Assembly: GCA_026826555.1 (NCBI GenBank)
Contig: JAKSZT010054334.1
Span: 29,670,447-29,734,446, forward strand
Source: Tolypeutes matacus
Lineage: Eukaryota; Chordata; Mammalia; Cingulata; Chlamyphoridae
Reading direction: 5' to 3'
DNA: 64,000 nucleotides
In this document: one piece after another, positions 33,560 to 44,989 of the stretch
Layout of the letters: every line of letters begins with the position of its first letter
Position numbering within the stretch: position 1 is the stretch's first letter
Notes under the pieces: model-generated
Seen by the model: only the letters and a program-made list of their open reading frames with translations
Databases searched by the model: none
What the model was told of the DNA's origin: nothing
Position numbers and translations under genes: made by a program

Positions 33560-34190
33560 AGCTTCTAATGTGTGCCAGTCACTGTGCTAAGCACTTTCAC
33601 AAATGTGGTCTTAACTACCTTCATAGAGTGAGTGTTATTATTTTTATCTTGTAAAATGTCTAAAATGAGATGGGGGATGCATGCTTAGCAGGTGCTGGGG
33701 ACTGAATCAGGCCCCCCAACCCACGGCATGTGCAGGTCCCACACGTTCCTGTGGGTGTGAGCACGTGTTTAAACAAGACCTATGAAGATGCTATTAGTTC
33801 AGGTGCCCCAACCTGAATGAGAGTGGGCCTTAATCCAAGACGGCAGAAGTCCTTATAAGCAAAAGGAATTGAACACAGAAAGAAGACACCGGAAGCAGCC
33901 AGAAGCTGGAAGTCACTGGAACCCAGAATAGAAAAGCCAGGGACCAAGGATGGTTGGCAGCCAGCCCCAGAACACCACAGACTTCAGGAAGAAAGCATAG
34001 CCTTGCTGACACCTTGATTTTGGACGGCTAGCCTCAAACCATTAGCCAATAAATTCCCATTGTTTGAGTCAATTCACTTTAGGGTATTTGTTTTAGCATC
34101 TAGGAAACTAAAACAGTTGGAATTTGAATTCATGCATCTATCTTAAGATTAGTGTCCTTTGTATAAACCACTTTGAAGATCACAGCATCA
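33560..34190 (-). mobile_element. MIR SINE, antisense, split by an LTR
   Basis: GTGTGCCAGTCACTGTGCTAAG at the left (33560-33692) and GGAATTTGAATTCATGCATC at the right (34115-34190) are the two halves of an antisense MIR. The LTR at 33693-34114 separates them. Confidence 0.75.
33693..34114 (+). mobile_element. MaLR-type (MLT1-like) solo LTR
   Basis: It starts TGCTGGGGACTGAATCAGG and ends with ACACCTTGATTTTGGACGG, AATAAATTCCCATTGTTTGAG and TAGGAAACTAAAACA. AATAAA can serve as the LTR polyadenylation signal. It is of the same family as 8826-9226 in the opposite orientation. No internal viral genes are present. Flanking 5-mers GCAGG and GTTGG agree only in part. Confidence 0.8.
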
Positions 34191-34417
34191 TCAAAGGAGG
34201 ATATATCTAAGAAACAGATTGGGAGGTCAGAGAAGAAGGTGATGTTTTATTCCTGAAATCTCTAGCCTTGTAAATTCCAGGAAAAAAGTGGAGATATTCA
34301 GTATGAATATTTTTTCCTGAAATGAGATGCAACTGTTTTTCTGCTCTTTTATATCTTCTTTGGTTGACTTTTAGTAAAAGAATAATAAATAAGAAAAATA
34401 GTAAACTACATTTATAT

Positions 34418-34500
34418 ATATTTTTAGGAGGTACAGGGGATTGAACCTGGGACCTTGCACATAGGAAATGAGTGCTCAACCACTGAGCATACCAGCTCTC
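34418..34500 (-). mobile_element. tRNA-Ala-like SINE, antisense
   Basis: TTTTAGGAGGTACAGGGGATTGAACCTGGGACC followed by GCTCAACCACTGAGCATACC is the reverse complement of a tRNA-Ala-like head (A box near 34478, B box near 34440). The copy is short, with the A/T-rich tail on its left side. Confidence 0.85.
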
Positions 34501-34977
34501 GGTAAATTATTGTTTTACTTTTTTTAAACTTTAAATTCAGGACAAACTTTAGATAGCCTCCTCAAATTAACATTATTTCAAGAAGTAAAGTAAAATACAG
34601 TCGAGGACCCTTTGCTGCTCAGCCCCAGCTGTGGACTTGGCCAGACATGGCTGGCTGGGAGCAGTCAGCCTTCCTGAAACGGCAAAACAAACCCAACTCT
34701 TTCTGGCGAGGAATTTTTTCCCTTCTTTGATTCCTTGTCTGCATAGACTCTGTCTTGCACTAGAGGCTTTAGAATCCAATGAAGACTGATGTGAGAAAAG
34801 AGCACATTTCAGGTTACAAAGTTTGATTTTTCTAGTCTATTGATTTGCAGTCCCATGTAGATTTTTACATCCGTTGTGTTTAAGCATTAGTCAATAGCCA
34901 CATGGGGCCTTCAGTATCAGGTTGTCAGTGATGGGCTACTTTAGATTTGTTTCTGAACTTCTCTTACTTTTTTTTTT

Positions 34978-35062
34978 TGTTTTTAAGGAGGAATTGGGGA
35001 TTGAATCCGGGACCTCATACATACAAAGCAGGTACTCAACCACTGAGCTAAACCTGCTCTTC
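34978..35062 (-). mobile_element. tRNA-Ala-like SINE, antisense
   Basis: A T-tract, then TTAAGGAGGAATTGGGGATT, then GAATCCGGGACC and CTCAACCACTGAGCTAAACC. It has the same plan as the copy at 34418, 0.5 kb away, but is more diverged. Confidence 0.82.
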
Positions 35063-35169
35063 CTTTTTACTTTTTGACTGTTCACTTTGATAACATGAGA
35101 ATGTGAAATGCCTTCACGCGTTTGTTTGTTTCATTATATTCTAGAGTAGACTTACTCTAAGAGTTTAGG

Positions 35170-35380
35170 AACATGAACTTGAGGCAGGATTATTAGGATT
35201 TGGATCCTGGCTCTGCCACTTTTTAGCTCTGTTAATCAGGGCAAGTTATTTAAATCCTCTGTGCTCCAGTTTCCCTATCTATAAGATGAAGAGTGTTCTA
35301 CCTACTTCATGCAGTTACTAAAAATAATTAGAGTTAGTGCATGTAAACCATTTCGAACCATGCCAAGTTCATGGTAAGAG
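35170..35380 (+). mobile_element. MIR SINE, sense
   Basis: GATTTGGATCCTGGCTCTGCCAC, GCAAGTTATTTAAATCCTCTG, AGTTTCCCTATCTATAAGATG and CTACTTCATGCAGTTACTA are MIR consensus in order. Confidence 0.9.
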
Positions 35381-35929
35381 TTAACTATTCTTACAAAGTA
35401 TGTTGGTAAATCTGACATGCACGTTGGTGGGGGACAAAAGCATGTGAACTAAAGAACTGAATAACATTATTACAATTTTCACTTGAAATATAAAAATAAT
35501 TTCTCGTTGACTAAACTTTATTTTTTTTATTTTCTCAGAAATGATAACCATGGACTTAGAATACAAGATTGATCTCAGCTTCTCTGTTGGACACTGAGGA
35601 ATCTTGCACTTTAAAATTTGTCTGCATTTCTCTGACCCTCTCATGCACACGCTTTGCTGGCTGTGTATAGAAGTCAGCAGCATCACTAACCGGCAGAGAT
35701 GGCATTTAGGGAAGACTTTGCTAGGGATGAAAAGTTGGCATTGGTGGTGGTGGTGCTAGGGTAGAATTTTAAGTGATATTAGGTATAAAAACACATGGAT
35801 GGAACGAATGTGTTCTTTTGGCTCCCATGAAGAGTGTTTGGTATCAAGAACCCACATAAGTAAGAGGAGATAAAGGGATGCACAAGAGGCATCAGCAATA
35901 ACTCCCAAGCATGTTTCTCTAGTCCAGAC

Positions 35930-36560
35930 TCTACTGAGCGCCAGACCCACACAAGCAGCTGCCTACTTGACAACTCTCCTTGAACAATGCACACAACTTT
36001 TCAGACTTACTATGTATAAACTTGACTCATGCTCTTTACCCGCAAACCTGAACTTCCCCCAATGTTTCCTGTCTTGAGAAACGTTGTCTAGTTGCTCATG
36101 GCACAAAATCTAGTCATCATCCTTGATACTGCACTCTATTTAATTCTTCTTTTTAATCCATCTTCAATTCAGTCTCTTGGTGATTGCTCTCATTTCCCCA
36201 ACCACCATCATAAGTCTAAGCCACCATCATCTCTTGCTTTGACTACAGTAATCACAATCCCACATTTGCTCTTGACTCCTTCAAATCTAGTCTCCACTTT
36301 GAAGCTCCATTTTAAAATGTAAGTCTCAGAACAGTATTCTCTTGTTAAATTCTTTTAATTCCTTTCCTGGCTTCATTGCCCTGAAGATAAAGTCTAGCTC
36401 CTTGAACGTGACCTTTAAGACCTGCCTGAATGCAGCCCTTCCCAGCTCTGGCAGTTCCCCTTTCTCACAAAGGTGCAGGTGCACGGAGCCGCCTTTCGTG
36501 TGTCAAATGGCACCAGCTCCCTCCTCTCTCTGTTCCTGAACACAGTCCTGCAGTAAATAT
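35930..36560 (+). mobile_element. L2 LINE, sense (ORF region)
   Basis: GCTGCCTACTTGACAACTCTCC, TAGTCATCATCCTTGATACTG, AAGCCACCATCATCTCTTGC and GATAAAGTCTAGCTCCTTGAA follow the L2 ORF2 C-terminal consensus in order. Frames are broken. The listed open frames at 36092-36539 are fragments of it. A second, weaker L2-like block lies at 37115-37400. Confidence 0.8.
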
Positions 36561-38839
36561 GCCCTTTTCTGTGAGATGGCTTTGGAAAGAAGACAGGTTA
36601 AATGAGGAATCTATAATTTAGAATGAAGGCATGAGGCAAAAGCAAAGGACAACTATAATGGAATAAATAGTTCAGAAATAGGAAAGTGAGGTCTTATTTA
36701 AACATTCACTACTATGGGCTTTTTATCTAGAGCCCTTGCATCCAAATTGTCATCCTTTACTTAACAAACAGTTATATAGTACTCAATTTGTGCAAAGCAC
36801 TGGCCCCAAGTGCTTTGCAACATTAATTCATTTATTTAATTACTCCTGTATTGCAGAACACAGCTAAATTCCAGACTTGGCTCCTTAATGTCACCATGCT
36901 AATTAGGGAAAATACTACACCTCTAGGAAGCCTGGTGGTCCCATAGGATGAAAGGTTTAGACCTTGAGAACAAGCAAATACAAATTATATACTTCTGGAA
37001 ATATTGGACTCTAAAAAAACCCTTGCTTTTCTTTTATATTCTCATTTATTCACTCAATATTTAATGAGAACATTTTACATATTAGAAGCTGTGCTACCAC
37101 AGGGATGTACTGCTAGGACCTCGGATTGTCTCTACTCAAACCTGAGCTTCCTCCCTCCTGCTGGCATCCCCTGCCATGTATCTCTCCCCATTTCACATAA
37201 ACCTCCCCTCAGCTACCTAAGTGATCTCGCAACAAAAACCACATTTTATCAATTCCAAATTCCTTAACTTGGCACGCAAGATCCTTTACTGTGTGTATTT
37301 GGCCCAGATTTATTTCCATAAGAGCTAAATTCTAACCTCCTTTCACACGTATTCCACTTCCAGCCATGCTGAGATTCTATCAGGTACTTCTCAACCATCT
37401 TTATAAGGCTAACCAAGGATGGTTTTTATAGATTTTTAATTTTTTTCCAAAAATGACAACTCTTCTTACCTCTGTCACTTTAGATTAAGACAGTTATTTG
37501 GGAATAAATACGTTTTTCCTAAGACACCAGGTGTCTTCCTGGTAAGTGATGGATCCAGAAATTGAAATATTCATGCTCACTGATGTGACAAATCCCTTTT
37601 GGGGTTAAATCTTATATTTATAGTTTACTCTGACAGAAATATTGACATCTGCATGTGCATGTCATAGCTGGGAAGTTTTTGGCACAAACAGAGGCTGTTG
37701 CTGCTAGAGTAAAGAAAGGATGGCTGCCCTTGACAGGAGAGGAAGAATGTGGGCACAGAATAGTGTATTTACTTTGGCTTTGTGTGCATCCCCCCCCCCC
37801 TTTTTTTTTTCAGTTCTCTGTTTTCTGCATTTCCCTCTGGGTTTGGCAGAAAAATAGATTTTATAGCATTACCATTTTCGTTATTTCTTCCTGGTGAAAA
37901 AAGAGGGAGAGATGTGGCCATTCTCTATGGTCTTATTGCTGAACACAGAACTTGGCTCTATACCATGTAACTACAGCTACAACTGAAGTGAGTGACCCTT
38001 CTGATGATCATGTTCAGTCAGAACTTGGGAAGGTATGAGAGTCACAGATAAAAACAGGAAAAATAAAGCATGGTGTTTATCCTTCCTGTTGTCTTTTTAT
38101 TCTCCAGGATTTTCAGGATTTCACTTGTTTCCAGGATTTCAGTCAATTCCACTTATTTAACCAAAAAGAGTGGCTCTCAGCATCCAAACTCCCCAAGGAG
38201 AGGAACAGGGTAAATATTGATAATTCTGGCCATGTTTTCCACTTTAGGTTCCACACCATTAAATAGATAATAATGGTTCCCAAGTAGTTGTAGTTTAAAA
38301 ACATATCTTGTCCTAATGCTGAATTTAGCAATAACACACATGCATGGAGGATTATATGTGCTGATAGTTCAATAAATATTTGTCAACTGCCACACTTTTG
38401 CTTGTTGTTTAAGTAACAATAGGATCCAAAGACATAAAAAACTTCAACTTCTAATCATAATATCCAGGGTTTACAATAAAGTCAGAAAACTTTAAAGGTG
38501 AGTCAAGAGCAAAATTTCAATGATTAAAAAAAATAAAAGTATAAAAATAACTCTCCATCTCTGAAGAAGAAAACCCTAACTTTCACTTTGATTGGACTAA
38601 TTTAAATCACAAATTCAATCCTGAATCAATCAATAGCTATGGGTAAGGGAAGTACTTAGATCACATACTCTGTCCATAGACTGAGCTTCTCATATCCCCA
38701 GAGGAAAAAATTAATTGTTCAAACATCATGTAGTAAATATTCCACTTGACATCTATTTGAGATGTCTTCTTTATCACACACCAAATAACATGCATACATG
38801 AATGTGGGAATTAAAAAAACAAAACAAAAGCCTTTCTTT
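36561..38839. other. mostly unique, no gene seen
   Basis: The stretch 36750-36900 has an eroded MIR-like end, and 38340-38400 ends TTCAATAAATATTTGTCAAC like an L2/MIR tail. A C11 tract followed by T10 lies at 37790-37810. No exon is recognised. Confidence 0.45.
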
Positions 38840-39318
38840 TAGGTCTTTTGACTTATCTATTTCTCTGCAAATATCACACTGTTTTGACTTCCATAATTTT
38901 AAAACATATTTTACTACCTAGCAGTTTCCTGATTTTTTTCTCCTTTTTCAAAATTATATCAACTATTCTTATGTACTTAATTGCTATATAAATTTTAAAT
39001 TTTAGAATCAGCTTTTTACGTGACTTGAAAATACTGATTAGAATTTCATTGAATTTGTGATTAAATTGGCAAAGTATTCACATTTTATAGAAATGAATCA
39101 TACCATCTATGAAGTCAATATTGGTCTCCAATAATTCAGTCTTCCTTCATGTCCTTCAACAATAGATTTTAATTTTTTCCTGTAAAGGCCTTGCAAATAT
39201 GTAATTAGGTAGGGTTTTTTTCCAAAGCATGTGTGTATTATATATAAATTTTAAATTATATATAATACCTAAGTATAAACACTTTAAATTTATTAATAAC
39301 ATAAATAATTATATATAT
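38840..39318 (-). mobile_element. ancient L1, antisense (part 1)
   Basis: TTTCATTGAATTTGTGATTAAA followed by CCATCTATGAAGTCAATATTGG and CTTCATGTCCTTCAACAATAG resembles the antisense strand of old L1 ORF2. It is interrupted by the LTR at 39319. Confidence 0.55.
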
Positions 39319-39829
39319 TGTTAGAGGTTCCCCCTCACTAGGTTTGCAATAATGAACAAGCTGTGACTCAGTTCCCCCTGACATGCATTGAGGAAAGACA
39401 AGCCCTCTCCCTATAGCTTACACGCCTAAAAGCATGGCACTTCCTCCAGAGGTTGAACAAAGAAACCACGTAGAGACAAGAGTAAAGTGGGATAGAGACC
39501 TTCACCCCCTCCAGATCAAAGCACCACCTGCTCCTCCAGCACTCCAAGAAAACATAACTCTCTAACCCACTACCCTCTAGCCATACAAAGGAAAATTTTC
39601 ACCTCTAGGGCTTTCTATTGGCCCCTGCACCTCATTCAGTCACTCGACCCCCTCCCACCAACTATCATTTCCCCACCTAGGAAGGTATTGTATAAATTCA
39701 TATTCCCCCTTCCCGGGGTGGGCTGAAGTCTATTCTTCAGACCCCTTCCATTGGGAGAGCTTCCCAATAAACTTCCTGCCTGCAATCATCAGTCTCCACA
39801 TCCCAGTGAATGCCGCTTTTTCTCCAACA
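39319..39829 (+). mobile_element. 511-bp solo LTR, class I ERV-like
   Basis: The ends are inverted repeats: TGTTAGAG at the left and CTCCAACA at the right (7 of 8 pair), in the TG...CA form of retroviral LTRs. TATAAAT at 39691 and AATAAA at 39766 are 75 bp apart, placing promoter and polyadenylation signal as in gammaretrovirus-type LTRs. The rest is C-rich, unlike the AT-rich neighbours. No gag, pol or env is present, so recombination between two LTRs probably removed the provirus. The flanks are AT repeats, so the TSD is ambiguous. Confidence 0.8.
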
Positions 39830-39984
39830 TATACTTTATAATATATTATATTATAAATTATAATTTATAACTTTATATTTTACAAAGTATAGTATATGAT
39901 ATAATAAACATATTAAGATATATAATTTTATAGTTATAAAGTTATTAATTTATAAATTAAAGTTTATTTATTTAAGTTTATTTA

Positions 39985-41900
39985 TTAAAAATCAGGATAT
40001 TTCCTTATAGTCCAGGTTTGCAAAGACTTTTGATGTTATTATTGTTTTAAAATATTTACCATGAAAGTGCTATCAAATCCTTTTTTTGGCATCTATTAAG
40101 AATACTATTTATTTTTTCTTCTTTAATGTGTAAATGTAGCAATTGAAGTTGGTAGATTCTACCAAGGTGGATATAATTCATATATTTGCTACCAGATATA
40201 ATTTATCAATTATGATATTAAAATTCTGTATATACTTACTTATTTTGTTTTAGTTTTTGTGAATGCTAGGTTAAATATCCCACTCAAGTTATCAACTTAT
40301 TAGTTCTTATGTGTATTTGATCAGATTTTCTTTTCTGTATTTTTATGTTATGCTGTTGTATATAAAAAGATCTTACATCTTTTTGGTAAAATTTTAAAGC
40401 CAATATTACATATCCTTTTTTTTTTCTTTCAATGTTTTTCACTTGAATCATTTTTGTATGATACTGGTATTGCTATATCTGCTTTGCTTTATTAGCATAT
40501 TGCTTTATGTATATGATATATATTTTATTTCTTTATTTTTTTAATCTTCACGTGACTGTTTATTTTGAGTATTACTTTTATAAACAGAATATAGTTGGCT
40601 TTTTGTAAACTCAACCTGAATGCTTCTGTCCTTTAATTAGTAAGTTTAACACAGTCACATTTATTGTTACTACAATTATTTTTGTCCTTATTCATGCCAT
40701 TTTTAAGGCATAAAATATTTCAACAATATGATCAATATTCATTTTGAATGTATTTAATTATTGTCAGAGTTTGGATGAATGAGGTCATCTGACTCCAGAG
40801 CCCATAGTCATAACTATGTTGTATTATCTTCTCTAATATACTATTACTGCCCTATAATTATTGGGGAGAAGAGTGGGATATACAACCAAGAATGATAGCC
40901 AATATCCATCTGCCGCAGAGGGATGTGTGAGCCATTCCTGCTGGATGTTTTCATCCCTTTGGCCACTGCTTTTTCTTTCTGCTTGAAACTCCACACTGTA
41001 GTTTTCAACCTGAAGCCAGTATGACCCCTTTACCAGGTTAGAGAAGAGGTTCATCTGGATGATCACACTACTCTCGCTAGAGGCCCTGTCAATTTCCTTG
41101 GATTCCTTCTCCTTTTGGAGAATTCAAGCACTCTTGGTGCTACTCATATATTTGGCAGTACTCCTTTCCACACTTTTTCTTTTTTGGTACTTAGCAGATA
41201 CCACATAGGTTGAGAACTCTCATTCATATTTCCCATGATACTAGGAATTTACATATTTATATGTATTTTATGTCATTGCAAGAAAAACCTTTTGCAAGGA
41301 AGATAGTTTTAGATTATACTTTGACCCTATTGTAATCAAGATCCCCCTCCAAAATCCTGCTATATTTTAGAAATATGGGCGCAACAGGAGGATGGGTTGT
41401 TAAAACCTGTGTGTGTGTGTGGTGGGGGAGTGGTACTCTCAGATCTACAGGGACAAAGAAGCTTTTCCACTTGTTCTGGCAGGATCCCCCTTCTGGTGCT
41501 GCCTGGCTGCCTAGTTTCTCTATGTGATGGGGGAATCTCAGGCCTTGTGATTGCTACTCCTTGTTTCCCTTGGTCACTTTATTTCCAAAGGGGGGCTCTT
41601 GATCACTCTCCCTAGCAAATGTTGTCTTGCTTGCCTGGTATGTTGACAGGACTCCGATATGATCCAGGGCAGGAATGAGCCTGCCTGGGCTATTTTTTAT
41701 TGCTAGATTGGGGACTGGGACATGCCAGGTCTCAGCTGCCTTCTTCCATTAGGGACGGTGTTGTCCCTCTAGACCTTCTTTCTCCAGCTTGCCTTCTGCT
41801 TTCCATCTTTCAGACTTCTCCTCTGGTTCCCTATTGCATTATTTCCATGGTTAATAGTTGTACTTAGTGGGGAGGAGCTGGGAAAAATGAATCTACATCA
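39985..41900 (-). mobile_element. ancient L1, antisense (part 2, toward its 5' end)
   Basis: ACCATGAAAGTGCTATCAAATCC, AATTGAAGTTGGTAGATTCTACC and TTTTTTAATCTTCACG-type text continue the antisense ORF2/ORF1 direction. The G/C-richer end at 41370-41900 (GGGACATGCCAGGTCTCAGC to ATCATGTCCAGACTGGAAG) is consistent with a degraded L1M 5'UTR. Assignment of the last kilobase is tentative. Confidence 0.5.
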
Positions 41901-41924
41901 TCATGTCCAGACTGGAAGTTTCTA

Positions 41925-42052
41925 TCTCTTAATGTGTGTGTATCCTCTACCAAACTCTGAATTCTTATGCATAGAGACCTCATCTTACTTTGGGTTGTCA
42001 GTGTTTAGTGCAGTTTCTGACACATAGCACTTATTAAATAAATAAATAAATA
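41925..42052 (+). mobile_element. L2 3' end, sense
   Basis: AGTGCAGTTTCTGACACATAGCA followed by CTTATTAAATAAATAAATAAAT is the terminal L2/MIR-like motif. Confidence 0.55.
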
Positions 42053-42564
42053 TACCAAATTTGCTATAATTGCATTTTACTACACTAATCAGGAAACTTC
42101 TATGCTAAGTTACTTAGTGGTGGTGACAACAAAGCCAGATTAGAGCTCTGCTCAATAATGTAAATATGTGACTTTTCCTCTGCTTTGAAAGCTGACATCA
42201 GAACTATCCTTTGGTGTCATCTCTACTGTATACCACTAGAATGTGTCAGGAAGGGGAAACAGCAGTGCTTCAGGCTGCCATGTTATAAGAATCAGAGAAC
42301 ATCTCAGTAGGCAGAGCTCTGAAAAGGGGTTTAGAAAATGGTCTTTATGCAGCTCAAGACTTCTGTTAATGAAAGATCAAATGAGAAACTGTGCTCTTCT
42401 AATGACAGGTGAGCCTATGAAATTACAAGCATCCCATGTGATCATCTGAAGGGTTTTTGTTTGTTTGTTTTTATTTTCTTCCTGAGACTTAATGGAATTC
42501 TGGGACAAAGAATTAAATCTAGGTTAACTTTGTTAAAATAATACTAACAATGCTTCTCTTTTTT

Positions 42565-42780
42565 TGAGTGTCTGCTGGTGAACAGCCCTGGCCTAAGTAC
42601 CTTACTTATATTTACTAAAAAACTTCACAACTTTGCACAGCAGGAATTAGTCTCCACTCTGTAGATGCAGAAGCTGTGAATGACAGAAAATAGATTATAT
42701 TATCTAGCATCATACCACTTGTAATTAATAGAGCCAGTATTCAATCTTTGGGCTTTCTCACTACAAAGTCCTCACTCTTT
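42565..42780 (-). mobile_element. MIR SINE, antisense
   Basis: GGCCTAAGTACCTTACTTATA, GTAGATGCAGAAGCTGTGAA and AGAGCCAGTATTCAATCTTTGG are diverged antisense MIR text. Confidence 0.65.
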
Positions 42781-44900
42781 TGCTTGTAAGACAAAAATTT
42801 CTTAAAGAAATATGTATATGTAACACATGACAAAATAGGATTTTATGAGAAAATATTTTTCTTTGTATATCCATAGGTGTCAGAGTAATAGCATAGTTAA
42901 TATTACAGGATGTTGTGCTGCAGTGATAGTAACAGCTGCCTTTTAACAAAATAATGCATTGCTATTAGCTCATTGCACTATAATGAAGAACATTGTTTCC
43001 ATAGGCAATAATGTCTCATAATACTGTGACTTCTGCCCCGACCCATACTGTGTTATTTTCTTTCTTCTAAACTGGCAAAGGCATTCAACAAAATGAGGAA
43101 ATGATCGAGGGCACAGCTGAATCAAATTTTGAAACAAACAGCCAAAGATAAGTGTGTCACATGAGAACAGCTCTTAATTGTTCTGTGATAAATCACTCAA
43201 AATATAATGATGTTGTTAGAAAGAATGAACTATTTTTTTGCGGATTAAGAGAAAATCATTTGTAGAAGATGAAAGGGCATCTACATTTGAATAGACAGAG
43301 AAAAGAACTGCAAGAACATGAAATTACTTTTTCCCCTGATAAGACATTTATCTGTGTTTCTCTCTCCTCATGCTAAATGAGGTCTAAAAGATAAAGTCCT
43401 TTGAAAGCAGAAATGGTATTAGGTTGGAATTCTGTTCCAACTGCTCAGAAGACAGACATAACTAAGCATTGCAGGGATGCTGATTGCTAATGAGGAGACC
43501 TCTTTTGCAGAAATCGTCTTAACTAGCTTTTGCTGAAAACTGCCCAGGGCTTCTTACCCAAAGCCAAAGTTGCATTCTATATATGCATATAAATAAGATG
43601 TATAAGTAACCTCTGTTCACTAGGAAAATTTGGGACATGGAATATATTAGCTCAAATTGTGCTTCTAGCATTCACAGATTTCAAAGCAGATGGTCATGGT
43701 AATTTATCTTTGAAAATAAGTATAAAATCTTAACAATTCATTCAACATTTCTTAACAATTCATCCTTCCCTTAGAAGCAGCCTATTAATATAAAAATAGA
43801 ATCTACACACAACTTATATTTGAGTTTACCAGGTCTGCCTTTTGTTGTACCCCTGCAAAATCTAGTCCCCATCACATTTTAATGGAGATCCTTTCAGTCT
43901 TTCAAATCTTCCTCCTTCTAAGTTTGACAGTCAGTTGGTGGCGTGGTTGGTGGGAGTGGTAAGGACTTGTTACAAGAAACTGTGGTCTCTGCATGAAAGA
44001 GTATAAATGAGCTTTGAAATATTCTCAAAGTTTTAAATGGAAGCTCCTGGGTATTCTTTGGAACAAGGGAGGGATGATTACCTTTTAACAAGGATTTCCT
44101 TCAAAATATGGATCTTTCTGGTATAATGAGGTGGGAGTAAGGAACTAAGGTGGAGGACTGAAATTAGAGGGGTTAGGCTCTAACAATATGGCAGATATTA
44201 GAGTCTGAGGAACTCATGTATTTAATACAAATAGATCATGGATAAATTATTTTTAAAAATGTGCATATGCTTAACATACACATTTCTAGGCTCTTAAGAA
44301 AATTAGAAGCCAGAATAGTAACCCACAACTTTGTTTCTGGCAACCCCAAGGTAATTTGGGTCAACTATCATGGAGCAGACAAGAGACAAAGCTCCAGGGG
44401 TTGCATGTACATGTGTATGTATGTGTGCGTATATGCATAGCAGCTTGTAGGCTTGAGAGAAGCAGGTAAGCAGGTAAGAATTTTTGGTCCAAGACCCAGG
44501 TGAAGCCTGAAGCCTATAATGTGAGCCCAATATTTGGACTACGTTTGCCTTAGTGGTGTCTACTGATTCTGGAAGAGTCAGCAGAGAAGTGAAGGAGCTG
44601 AGCAATACAGTTAGCAGTTTCACAGAGCTAGGTGAACAAAAATTGGAGTCTGGAATCTGTTAAAGGATAAGACTGGGATAAACTCCCTCCCTTGCCCCTA
44701 CACTTTGGATTGGTTCTGAATGGCTTCATCCCAGGAATATGACATGTGGGGAGTAGACTGGCCCTTTGTGAGCTCTCTGAATCCTTACAATTGGAATGAG
44801 GTAATTCTGGATTATTAATGACCCAAACCACCTGAAAAAAGCAAGCCTAAATCCTCTTTGAATGAAGGTGACTGAATCATAAACCTCAAATTATTTCTAC
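42781..44900. other. repeat-free block, possible conserved noncoding DNA
   Basis: Two kilobases without recognised repeats or a credible exon. The part near 42950-43350 contains clustered SOX- and homeodomain-like words (CATTGTTTCC and GGCAATAATG as near-inverted halves, TTAATTG, CATTAG-like). Regulatory function is a guess. Confidence 0.35.
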
Positions 44901-44989
44901 AGTTTTTTTTTTTTTTTTCATATACAATGAATGGAACTCAAAATATAGTCAGGCAGTTGAGGGGTCAAGAAAGCATGAATGAAAGCCAA

